DNA of 64,000 nucleotides, taken from Hyperoplus lanceolatus. Taxonomy: Eukaryota > Chordata > Actinopteri > Uranoscopiformes > Ammodytidae. Below the pieces are notes generated by a model that did not search any database, was not told where the DNA came from, and saw nothing but the letters and a program-made list of their open reading frames with translations. Below, piece by piece: positions 1 to 12,600 of the stretch (the stretch's first letter is position 1; each line of letters begins with the position of its first letter). The stretch spans positions 14,461,501 to 14,525,500 of the forward strand of contig CM049410.1 of the NCBI GenBank assembly GCA_026929865.2, given 5' to 3'. The position numbers and the translations under genes were made by a program.

Positions 1-668
1 TTAAAGGTTTATGCAAGGTGCTTGATCACCACACGGATCACAAGACCTGCTTAATGGATTACCAGGCTTTAAAGCCCTTGTAAACCCAAATCCACAAAAC
101 TGTTGTAACTATGTCATTTGGGGAGTTAGTTGCATGATAGTAATCATCTGAAAAGAGTTTGGCAAATTCATCATTCATGTCATTTAAATTTGATACACTT
201 TAGAGCAATTCTGTTTAGATGAGGCAGGCTATGATCTCGTTCTTATGACACAGTAAGTGTTTTGAACCAATCATGGCAGTTCTCTGCCCGAACGTTCTAT
301 GAAAAACAATGACTGTTGCCATGGAGACAGTTGGATACAGCCACGCCCACACAGACCAGTGAAACGGTAGAGAAGACAGTATGTAAGCTTTTTAAACTAA
401 ATTTGATAACATTTGTGAATATTGATCACATTTTTGTAAAAGCTCATTGAGACATCCAACTTTGAGTATCATATATTGATTTTTACTATTTAAGCCCAGC
501 TTGCCAGAGGCTTTAAATAAGGCATGAGCCGTTCACTCACCTCCTAAAACGTCTGAGGACAGTAGTTTCGGGGTGGAGCGGGCGGGGAAGAGAGAGAATA
601 AAAAAAGTTTCAGTGTCAAGACAGTCAGTATTGGAAACCTGCTCTCATTAAAAACTTGCTCCACAGAC
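1..668. other. rabep2 intron sequence at the window edge
   Basis: This stretch lies 3' of the last rabep2 exon I can support (minus strand). I searched it for the remaining rabaptin C-terminal coiled coil, which in mammals continues for roughly 100 residues, and found no convincing exon. It is best read as intron, with the last exons beyond the left edge. Confidence 0.55.
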
Positions 669-3600
669 CGTTCTCCTCAGTGCGTGTGTCCAGTTCCTCC
701 CTCAGGTTGACAATCTCAATGCGGAGACGCTCCTCACTGTGCGCCCCCTGCAGGTTAGAGTTCAACGCTTCAACACTACAAGAGAGATACACATACACTT
801 TCTGCTAAAAACACTATCTGACCACCCGGCCTGCAAGACTTTTCAAATGAAAAAAGGAACCAAATAAACCGTTTAAACTAACAGATGGTCCAAATACTTC
901 TAGAGACAAGGCATTGATAACAAAGAACAAAATCTTAACATAAACGCTATCAATATGTGAGTCTTTTAATTTAAACCACTTCTAGTCATCCCGACAACTA
1001 TCCCAAATTAAAGAAAGAACAAACAAAAAAGGGAAGTCACATAAAAAGCTTTTCACAGGTTTCTGTTCCCTTAAGTATGCAGTGTGAAACTAGAATTCTC
1101 AAGAAACTGGCTGTGAAACATGTCAACTGTATTCATTTTGTGCTTTATAACAAGTTGTAAATGTTGGGTTATTTAGAAACTGGATTAAGAAACAGCGGTC
1201 AGACCTGCAGTGTTGCTGGGAACGAGCCTGAGTCCGGTGCCTCGTCCTCAACCTCCTCTCCTTTCAGTCTGGACAGCTCACTGCACATCTTCCTCTGGGA
1301 AAAGGACAGCTCTGCCTGGACACACACACACACACACACACGCAAAATGTTAACATCAAGACTCAAAACATCAAGACACATCCTTTTTAGTTTAGCTGCT
1401 TTTGGATGATACTAATGAGTTGAATAAGTTTACTCACTGTGTCTCATTCAACAAACAGAATTCAAATGTGTTAAATAATGTGTTCATTAATTGTACTGGT
1501 CTGGTACGCAAAAACCTTATGGGTAATAGTACAAATTTGCCTAAGGGTTTCAGTGACTAATGTCGGCTTATCCATGTGACGGATGAGTGAAGAATCATGC
1601 ACCCGGGCTGCACATTTAGGGCAAAAACAAAATCAAAAACGTGCTACCTAATTTTTGTTCGTGACACGTTTCCTTTTTTCTTGAAAAAATAAAATAAAAT
1701 AAAAAATGTGAGGAATTCTCTTGTTTTTGCAGATTTTTTGCTGTAGACAGAGCTAGCTGTTTCCACAGCTAGCTCGCTGCTACGCTAACCTGCTTTAATA
1801 TCACATTTTACAGTTGTTTTCTCATCGCTCACCAGACGACTCTGAACCGCATTCTGTGATTGGCTAAAAGATTTCTGCAGATCCTGGAGGAGGCCCTCTG
1901 AAGTGTGGACCTGAGACTGAAGCATTGATACCTAAACAAACAAACAAGCAAACAGATTAACATGTATGTAGGTTTTTCACACATCATATCCGCTGTGCTT
2001 GTGTGGACTGGCTCACTCCGTATACAGCAGTGCCGCTCACCTGTTTATGTGTGTGGTTGGTCTGTGTATCCAGCTCTTTCTCCAGCTCCTCTTTCTCCGC
2101 ATACAGCCGACTCAGCTCCCCCCGCAGCTCTGACACCTGTCCAACACAAACGTACGTGGGGAATGGTACAGAAGGCCTAGTGTAACAAAAGACGGCTTTC
2201 AATGAAAATGTGAAACCTGACCTTTTTAACAGATGTCAAAGTTGAGAATCCCGTACCTGAGCATTGAGGGAATCCCAGTCGCCGTGGGTGACCAGCCGGT
2301 GTCCAGCCGGCGGCAGGTAGATGGCTTCAGGCACCAGCGTTCCCGTGGAAACCAGAGAGTCTGTGTCTTCCTGAGCGTGCACTTTCCTGGGCAGAGAGGG
2401 CGTGTCTAAAGAGAAGGAGGAGAGTGAGGCCGAATCGCACTGTCGCAGTGAAAAATATCCCTCCGCCGTCAGCTGCGCCCCTTCTCCGTCCATCCCCCCT
2501 TCCAGCTCCGATGCTTGGTTGTGCCTCCTGGCCTCAGCCTCTGTCTGGCTGTTGGTCATCTGTGTCGTGCTGTCATTGATGGAGACTTCTGCGTCACTCC
2601 TGCCTTTCCTTCCACTGATCTGAAAAGGTGAGGGTAAACAAATGCTTAAGATTAAGAGAACATACACACACACACACAACTGAAAAAAAGACAAAATAAA
2701 ATAAACAACTAACTAGGCGTACTCTACTTTACAGGTTTCTAGAGACTTCCAATTACATTGTTTAAACAATAGGCAAATGTTAAGCAGAAAATAAAAAGTC
2801 AACGAGGTGTCATTGGAAGCTATTTAGAATTTTTTTTGACTGACCATGTTCTGTCCACTGGCTCTCCTCCACTCCACAGGCTGAGACTGAAGGACGGATA
2901 TCCTGGCCTCGTACTGCTCTGCCGTCTCTGGAAACACACCAAAAAAATATTATATATTGGGGACCAGTGAATATCTCCTTGTGTGTGCTATCTGTCGATA
3001 CTGTGTGTGCTGAAAACAAATCCAGTGTTAATACACTAGGCTCGGTACACGGGCATGTTGCTAGCTAAGGTGGGCAACCTTTGTTGTATACCGTTTGTTT
3101 ACATACTAGTTTACAGAGCCTAGGCTGTGTATCAACCCCAGATTTTATGTTTTCAAGGAGCATATCTCACCCTACGAGAAACTGTTTAAATACCTGACCT
3201 TATACCTCATGGAAATCCAAACATACCAACATTTTAGTCCACTCATTCTCAGCTTTGTATCAAATGTTAAAATAATACTACTGATTGAAAGTCAACAGGG
3301 TAATCTATATTAGTATAGTCATTAGGAAGACCAGATTAGAAACTTCACAAGCAGTTCCATGTTAAAAAGAATTGCAACGTTTTCCTTAAAGGAAGTGTAA
3401 AAACACCTTCTCTGTAACAGGTGTTTATCATTAAAACATATCCAGTTGAGAGGTTTGCCATCTAGATATTAATTGTACATACGAGTCTTTCTCGTGTGTC
3501 TAAACCAACAATGAGACTTTTATCTCTGACTTACTTACAGCCATTTATGTTACAAACTCTAACATTTTAGATGTAACACACACACACAACCTCCAATTAT

Positions 3601-6600
3601 AAAGCTCTGATTTATTTATCTACAAACAAAAACTACGGGGGGGCGTGACAATAAAGATGTCTGTAATATACAGAAAAGGTGAGAAGCAATGAAGACACGG
3701 CTGGTTAGTTTGTCATCCAAGTTGCATCTCTATTCAAATTCACAAATAAAATACAATACATTTCTCCTGAGTTTCTCTTTTGTTCAGTCTTCAACTGTAT
3801 AAGTGCATTACATCTAGTTCACATACATCCTATTCTAATTCACATTCACCTGTATAAGTGAGTTAAGGCATCAGTAATAATACAGTGCAAATTACAGCAT
3901 TTATCTACTGTACTTGAATGCAACATGTAAGTTGCAATTATTCTAGCTTCACACACACTTAAACATACACAAAGTATCACTCAGAGAAAGCTAAATGTTT
4001 TCAATACAAGGTAAACCCAGTTGTGACTCTGGATGTAACAGTTACACTCTTATCTTTAAACAGTATGCATTAATATAAACATCATACATTCTTCATAACT
4101 TGTAAAACTGTAGCCATGAACCTTTAACATTTACTCAAATTCCCCTTCAAGCTGCTGTGTGTGCGGGAGAACACACATCAAAATAACACGGTGCAAAATA
4201 CACACAATAAACCTTACATCAAGCGGCACGCCTGCAAGACATTACGTAGGGCGAATAATAAACCCATATTCGGCGGAGCAGGAGGCTACGCGCCTTACAG
4301 TATTTTCTCTTAAGTTCGCTAAAAACACTCAAAACATGACCCGAGCTTATTCCACAGTTACCCATATAAAGCAAGGCTTAGCTTATTCAAAAGTTATACA
4401 TATAAAGCAAGGCTTTAGTAGGTTGACAATAAACCTTAAATCAAACGGCACGCCTGATAGACATTACACAGGGCGATAATAAACCCATAATCGGCAGAGC
4501 CGGAGCTTTCGCGCCTTACGGTCTTTTCTCTCCCTTTGTTCTCAACGGCAGTATTTTAAAGTCTCTTAAGTTCGCTAAAACACTCAAAAACATGACCCTA
4601 ACTTCTTCAACAGTTATACATATAAAGCAAGGCTTTAGAAGGTTGACATTTTATACCAACTACTGACCTGTAATATACAGAAAAGGTGAGAAGCAATGAA
4701 GACACGGCTGGTTAGTTTGTCATCCAAGTTGCATCTGAGGATGCGGGCGGAGGTGCTCCCCAATGACAACAACCCGTAACGCAACTACTATAGTGTCAAC
4801 AGTTCCACCTGGGTGCTGCTTACATTTTAAGTTCCTCTCACATTGAATGTGGCGAATAAATTAATGTACTGGTCTCATAAATGTATAACAATATCCTGAA
4901 GCCCTTAAAATTCAAGAAAATTACCTTGGGCTAATTTAAATAAAATTAACAGTTTTGAGAGTACCACATACTCCCCCACCAACAAAAGTGGCTCCCGACA
5001 CTTGCTTGTAATAGCTTAACTTAAAAGCTCGATAAATAAAAGTGTAAAACCCAAGCTCAAAAATATATTGCACACCCAAAATCTGTAGTTGTGTTATTAA
5101 ATGTGTACATGTGCGATGTTTACACCTCAATAGCAATGCATAGGGTAATAAACTGGCATGTATGGAGGAAGACTAATTTGGAATGGATGGAAGTACGGCT
5201 GTGGGTACTGAGGAGTGTAAACTGTGGGCTGTGTCTCTATTACATTCACAAAGTGACGTGGCTGGTATGTTGGTTGACCAAGGGCTGTATATGTGAGCAT
5301 CTGGCCTGGGTGTCTGTCTCTGGTAGACCTTCTTAGTTCAGGCTGAGCGTCAAGCTGAATGTCTTGGATATCTCTGTCTGGACTTTGAACCTGAGCCAGT
5401 TCTTGGTCGTTTTGAGGCTGGTGTTCCTCAGTACAAGGCACACTTTCATTTTGTCTTTCATGTTCTTCCTCACTGCTACTTTCTCTTTCAGGTGCAGGCT
5501 CAACATGAACTGTTTCCTCACGGTAAGTTTCAATCTGCTCGGTATTGTTTTGTGTCTCACTGGTAACACTTTGATGAGGTATTGAATTTTCGATTCTTTG
5601 CATTTCCCTTGGTATTCGCAGCCAATATCTTGGTTGGTCGTCTTCGTCGTCTGATTCACTTGAGTCTTCATTCTGTGTCTGTTCGATTGTTCTTGTGGGT
5701 TTGGTTGGCTTTCCACTTCGCCTTTGTGACTTGACAGGTGCATTTGTGACTGGTGGCTCTACAGGTAAGTCATTCACTTGGAGCAACAGGTTTCGGTGGA
5801 GAGTGCGCATGGGACGGTTTCCTGTCTCAGGGCTCACCTTATAGACTGGGTTTTCGCCGAGCTGCTCTTGTACAATGTAGATTGTCTTTTCCCAGTAGGG
5901 TGTCAGTTTGCATGGACCTCCTCTTATAGAAACGTTGCGAACGAGGACCCTGTCTCCTGGCTGTAGAGTGACACCTCTGTTTTTCCTGTCATAGTACTGT
6001 TTGCCTTTTGCACTTGATTGTTGGCTGTTGTTGCTAGCTATTTTGTATGCTTCGATCATTTTCTCTGCCCACTTTTCTGCATAGCTACTTGCTGTGTTTT
6101 TTTTCTTCCTCTGCTCCCAAACCGAATAAAAGGTCAACAGGAAGGCGTGGATGATGACCATATAACAGGTAGTATGGGGAATAGCCTGTTGCCTCATGTT
6201 TGGTACAATTGTATGCATGGATAATGTGAGGCAGGTGATCCTTCCAGCTTTCTCTCTCTCTCTCGCCCAAAGTTCGGAGCATTTGCAACAGAGTCCGATT
6301 GAACCTCTCTGCGGGATTACCTTGGGGATGGTAAGGGGATGTTCTTGAGTGGTTCACGCCCGCGAACTGTCTGAGAGCTCTGAACAGTTCATTCTCAAAC
6401 TCCCGGCCCTGATCATGGTGGAGTTTGGCCGGGTACCCGAACCGAGGGACGAAGTCATTAAAAATTCTGTCAGCAGCTGTTTTGCCGGCCTTGTTTTTGG
6501 TAGGGTATGCCTGGGCAAACCGGGTAAAGTGGTCGATCACCACCAGGATATACTCGTATCCACCGCGGCTAGTTTCAAGGTGGAGGAAGTCAATACAGAC

Positions 6601-9600
6601 TAGTTCGAGGGGTGAGCTTGATGTTATACTGCCCATCGGCGCCCGGTCATGTACAGCTGGCTTCTTTTGTTTAATACAACGACACTTCCTGGTGATGTAC
6701 TCCTCAATATCATCTTTCATATATGGCCAATAGAATCTCTCTCTTGCAAGGCTCAACACTCGTTCTACACCAACATGTCCCATATTGTCGTGCAGGTAGG
6801 TAAGGGCTGTCTGTCTATATGTGGCTGGCAAGACTAGCTGTTTGCGACCAAGGGTTTTCCTATAGAGAATATAATTTTCCAAATGCAGTTTGCTCCACTC
6901 TCTTGAGAGTTTCCTTGTTGGCTTGTCCATTGCTCTGCGTTCCACTTCCGTCAGTTCAGTATTTTTCTCCTTTAATTCCACGATTTTCCCAATGACGGGG
7001 TCTTTTCGCTGTTCACTTGCCAGTTCATGGTGGTCAATACTTGGGAAAGGTTCTGTGTGAGTTTGCTGTTGGGATGAGATGTTGAGGGCTGCCACCCATG
7101 CTACTTCTCCATGCTGGGCTGTCCTGCTGCCATCCCAGGTTGCGCACACTGCCTCCTCTGACAGTCTCTCAGAACACTGACTCATGTAGGCATTGATGTC
7201 AAGGGGACAGCGGGATAGGATGTCTGCAACAACATTCAATTTCCCTGGTTTGTACCTTATTTCGAAGTCAAAGTCCGCAAGCTGCCCTACCCAGCGATGG
7301 CCCACTGCATTAAGCTTAGCTGTGCTCATCATGTATGTCAAGGGATTATTGTCGGTGTAGACAATGAAATGGGGGGCATAAAATAGGTAATCCCTGAACT
7401 TTTCACACACTGCCCACTTCAAAGCCAAAAACTCGAGCTTGCCACTGTGAAGATGGTAACTTTGCTCCGCTGGTGTTAGTGTGCGGGACCCATAGCCGAT
7501 CACTCTCATTTTTCCGTCCTGATTTTGGTAGAGGACCGCCCCAAGGCCCTGTTGAGAGGCATCAGTGTGGAGTATGAATGGCTGATTGAAATTTGGGTAC
7601 CCCAGCACTGGTGGGTTTGTTAGGATGTTTATCAGGCGTTCAATAATCTGTTGGTGCTCACTGTTCCACTTCACTGGGGTACGTGAATGTAGTTGAGGGC
7701 CTTGTGTTTTTCCCTTAGCAGGCTGTGGTGGTGGTGGTGGACTGTTTTTTATCTGGAGCAGCTCGTATAGGGGCCTCGCTATCCGTGAGAAGTCTTGTAC
7801 GTATGATCGGTAATAGCTCAGAAACCCTAAGAGTCTCCTTACATCCCCCACTGTTCTTGGAGTTTTCGCCTTCAAGGCCTGCACTGCTTCCACATCTTTC
7901 GGATCCACCCTCACACCATCTGCAGACACCAGCCGACCCACATACCTGACCTCTTTGCGAAACAGTTCACACTTTTCAGGCCTTAACTTTACTCCATGGC
8001 GCTGCAGGGCTTGAAGTACACGGCGGAGTACCTCAACATGCTGTTCGAAGGACTTTGAGAAGCAGAGGACGTCGTCTAGATAAGGGATGCAGCACTCATC
8101 CCTCAGCGTGTCAAGCATCTCCTCCATGCTTCTTTGAAAAGCGGCTGGGGCATTGGACAAACCAAAGGGTATTCTGACCCATTCGTAAAAACCCCAAGGG
8201 GTTGTGAAGGCTGTCATGTGTCTGGACCCCTCTGCAATGAAGCCTTGGTGGTAGGCTTTGCCCTGATCTAGGATGGAAAACCAGCCATAGCCACCAAGTG
8301 AGTCGATTAAGTCCTGTATGCGGGGAAGAGGATGTTTGTCAGGCACTGTCTTTTTGTTGAGCAGACGATAGTCGATACAAAGGCGCAATGATCCATCCTT
8401 TTTCCTGACACACACAATAGGTGCCGCATACGGTGAGTGTGATTTCACGATCCATCCTTTCAATATCAAATCTTGGATGTACTCCTTTACTTCCTTGTAC
8501 AGTGGTTTTGGGATGGAAGCATAAGACTTCTGAACGGGGATGTCGTCTTTAAGTCTGATTGACATCTGGAGAGAGGGGATACACCCTACATCATCGCCGT
8601 CGTGGGCGAATGCTGCAGCCTCCTCATACAGCATTTCCTCAACCATCCGCTGCTGTTCAATATTAAGATGACTGAGGTCAACAGGTGGACACCAGGGCTC
8701 AGTTGGGGGGGTTTCAGGGGTGGTGACATTGTGTACTTCAGCCTTAACTGTTTTACCCTGTGGTTTCTCAACATGTTGTGTCTCTGTCATATTCATTTCA
8801 ATTACTTTGGCTACGTGCTGGATGGAGCCCAACTGAGTTCTTTTTGGGAGAATGACTTCATGCTTAGTATGGTTAGAAACAGGCACGTTAACAAGTGGCC
8901 ACCTGCTGTTACTAATTCCCAGGATACCCTCCCCGACACTTAACTGTTCCAAGGGAACGCTCTCTTCTGGGGGCTCATAAAGGACAACAGGGTTGGACGT
9001 GTCAAAGGTAGGTGGTACTCTGCACCGCACATGCACTGTTTTTCCAGCTGGGATGCTCACATCCTCTTTTCCAACTCTGATCGTGGCCATGCTGTAGTTG
9101 GGTGTCTTTTGGACCTGTACGAAGTTTACCATAGCTGTTGCTTGTTCCTCTTCAACACCCAATGCTTCTTTGAGGAGGCCAATAACCATTTCATGTGCAC
9201 CAGCGGAGGATTCATGCCCATTCATCATCACTTGGAGAACATTAGCACCCACTATAGGCTGTTGGAGGGGGAGCTGGCTGACTAGAAAAGGGGTTTGTAT
9301 TGAAAGGTTTGGATTGTCGTTTCCGGGGAGATTGACTGTTAGCTCCACCCATCCATCATACGGGATTGGCTGTCCATTTGCTGCATACAGGGCAAGGCTT
9401 TCATCTGTGTCAAGAAGCTCGTGCAATGGTCTTACTTGGTGATTGGGGATAAATGTCTCTCTCCAGGGCCGGTCAATCATACTCACTTGTGAGCCAGAGT
9501 CAAAAAGCACTGTTACTGCATAACCGCTGATGAAACATTTGAGCATGCTTTTTCTCCCAACCAGCGGTGCTGTGAGAATGGAATCTTCAGGGGTTACTGG

Positions 9601-12600
9601 TGTCCCTCTCGAGTAGCGGTCACAGGCTCTTTTACGATTTTTACCTTGTTTTGGGTGTTGCTGTTCTAGTGTGGAAGTTACTGAGTGGGACTGGAGCTGT
9701 GGAATGGCCTCTGGTTGTCCCTCATCAAAGACCGGTTCCCGTTTCCCTGCTGCCTGGTTCTCTTTAAACAGCCCACAGCCCGGTGTCCTGGTTCACCACA
9801 CACAAAACAATGGTTACACTCCTCAGCACCTTGATGTGAACAGTTTGTGCAGACAGGCATTTTACCCTTCCTTGGGTGAGAGAGCTGGCCTGGGAAAGAC
9901 CTAGGAGGGGCGTGTGACTGTACATGAGGTTGGCCTTGTGCTTGGACGGGTAGAGTTTGTGAGTGAGTTGCGTATACCACTGCTTTTTGCTGGTCTATTA
10001 AAGCTGCAACCATGTTGGTTAGAGTCTCCACTTGAGCACTGAGCTGCTGTATTGTCTGCTGTTCTTTTTTGTCTGACGTCTGATCACCACCATCAGCTCG
10101 AACACTATTTGTGTGTGTTGCCTTCTGTCGGGAGGCATTACCCAATCTACGTTGGTGTTCATTTTCAGAATTGATTATTCTCATTACCCGGCTGACTATC
10201 TCTTCATCAGAAATTTGGTTGTTTGTGATGAGTGGCCTCAGCTGCTGTCGAATGTCTGTGTGTTTGGACCCTAGGCCCTGGTAGATGGAGTGCAGGAAAA
10301 CTTGCTGGATGGTCTTAGGGTCATAGTGAATGTCTGTGTGTGTCTGCTTTGACTGGAACAGGATTTTCTGTTTGAGGCCTATCATGCGATAGAGGAACTG
10401 CTGGGGGGGTTCATGTTCATTTTGCTTTGCACACATTAGATCCTGAAACAGTTCTGTGCCTGCCTTTTCACACAGATGAGATCGGAGAAAACCCTTAAGT
10501 TCACAGGTTGTAATGTCATCTTTGTTGGTGAGCATGTCCTTAAAAGCACCTGGTTTTACACACTTCAGCACCCCTCGGATGACCTCTGTCTCTGTGAAGC
10601 CCTCTCTGTCTCCTTCGTCTATTTGTTTGCTGATGCTGTTATAACTCATCTCAGAGCTCTGGTCTCCAATTTGGCCTCCATGTACTTTAAACTCTCTGCG
10701 CTGGAAATAGGGGAGGTCTCTCAGGGTGCCTGATGCCCTGTGTGGGAGTGGTTGGGGCATGGACTCACCTTGGGGGTTAGGTGCAGGGGTCTGTGAGTTG
10801 GCTGTGGCTGCACATTTTCTAAGTTGCTCACCAAGCTCGTCATACATTTTCCTAAGCTCCTCCACTGACTGCGTGTTTGCGTGGATGTGTGTGTTGGAGT
10901 GAGGATATTGTGGCGTGACTGTGCTGTTGGAGTGAGGGTTAGTGTGTGACATGTTGTCTAAATCGATGGTGGGTAGCTCAGGACTATGTGTCTTGTGTGT
11001 GTTAGCATCACCCCATTTATCAACAGGCAACTCAACACATACATTTTCATTAATCAATTTACACACAAAATCTTCCAACATTAATAATTTAGTCAGACCG
11101 TCATCCTCAAGCTCTAACAACTCCCGAGACCCCATGTAGGTGATAACATAGTCTATGCAGCCTTCTTCATCGCCTTTCAATTGGCTGACTTCATGAGCTT
11201 CTGTTGACAGGCTACTAGCAACAGTGTGTAGGTCCTGGCTTGAGAGTTTGAACAAACCTCGTTTGATGTTCCACACCAGCTCTTTCCGTGTCGTTCCCAT
11301 GGTGCGTTGCTTCGTTGGTATAGAATGTCACTACTGTGTATGTTTGTGTATGTGTGTATGGATGTGGTGTAGCTTCTCCGATGACGCACGCCCGTGGACC
11401 CCGGTTCAGTTGTGCGGCTCTCTGGCAAGGTGAAGATCCTTCTTCTCCCTCTCTGGACACCCACAGGCTGATTCCTGGTCTACAGTCACGTCGTCGTCTT
11501 GCGTTCGTCTTCTCGATGTCGGTTCTGGTATCACTGGATCTGCCCCTCTGATGCAGGTGAAGAGGAGAGATCCCGGACGAGCCCCCACAATTTGTTACGG
11601 GTCCCAGGATTGGGGTGCCACGTGACAATAAAGATGTCTGTAATATACAGAAAAGGTGAGAAGCAATGAAGACACGGCTGGTTAGTTTGTCATCCAAGTT
11701 GCATCTCTATTCAAATTCACAAATAAAATACAATACATTTCTCCTGAGTTTCTCTTTTGTTCAGTCTTCAACTGTATAAGTGCATTACATCTAGTTCACA
11801 TACATCCTATTCTAATTCACATTCACCTGTATAAGTGAGTTAAGGCATCAGTAATAATACAGTGCAAATTACAGCATTTATCTACTGTACTTGAATGCAA
11901 CATGTAAGTTGCAATTATTCTAGCTTCACACACACTTAAACATACACAAAGTATCACTCAGAGAAAGCTAAATGTTTTCAATACAAGGTAAACCCAGTTG
12001 TGACTCTGGATGTAACAGTTACACTCTTATCTTTAAACAGTATGCATTAATATAAACATCATACATTCTTCATAACTTGTAAAACTGTAGCCATGAACCT
12101 TTAACATTTACTCAAATTCCCCTTCAAGCTGCTGTGTGTGCGGGAGAACACACATCAAAATAACACGGTGCAAAATACACACAATAAACCTTACATCAAG
12201 CGGCACGCCTGCAAGACATTACGTAGGGCGAATAATAAACCCATATTCGGCGGAGCAGGAGGCTACGCGCCTTACAGTATTTTCTCTTAAGTTCGCTAAA
12301 AACACTCAAAACATGACCCGAGCTTATTCCACAGTTACCCATATAAAGCAAGGCTTAGCTTATTCAAAAGTTATACATATAAAGCAAGGCTTTAGTAGGT
12401 TGACAATAAACCTTAAATCAAACGGCACGCCTGATAGACATTACACAGGGCGATAATAAACCCATAATCGGCAGAGCCGGAGCTTTCGCGCCTTACGGTC
12501 TTTTCTCTCCCTTTGTTCTCAACGGCAGTATTTTAAAGTCTCTTAAGTTCGCTAAAACACTCAAAAACATGACCCTAACTTCTTCAACAGTTATACATAT

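Noticed and set aside
4159-4479. A 106-codon open frame in the LTR, repeated identically at 12136-12456
   Set aside because: It is on the strand opposite to the element, spans the internal LTR repeats and has no family similarity. It is duplicated only because the LTR is.
5127-5800. Possible envelope gene downstream of pol
   Set aside because: There is no signal peptide, fusion-like segment or membrane anchor. The acidic, Gln-rich tail follows the integrase C-terminal domain in the same frame.
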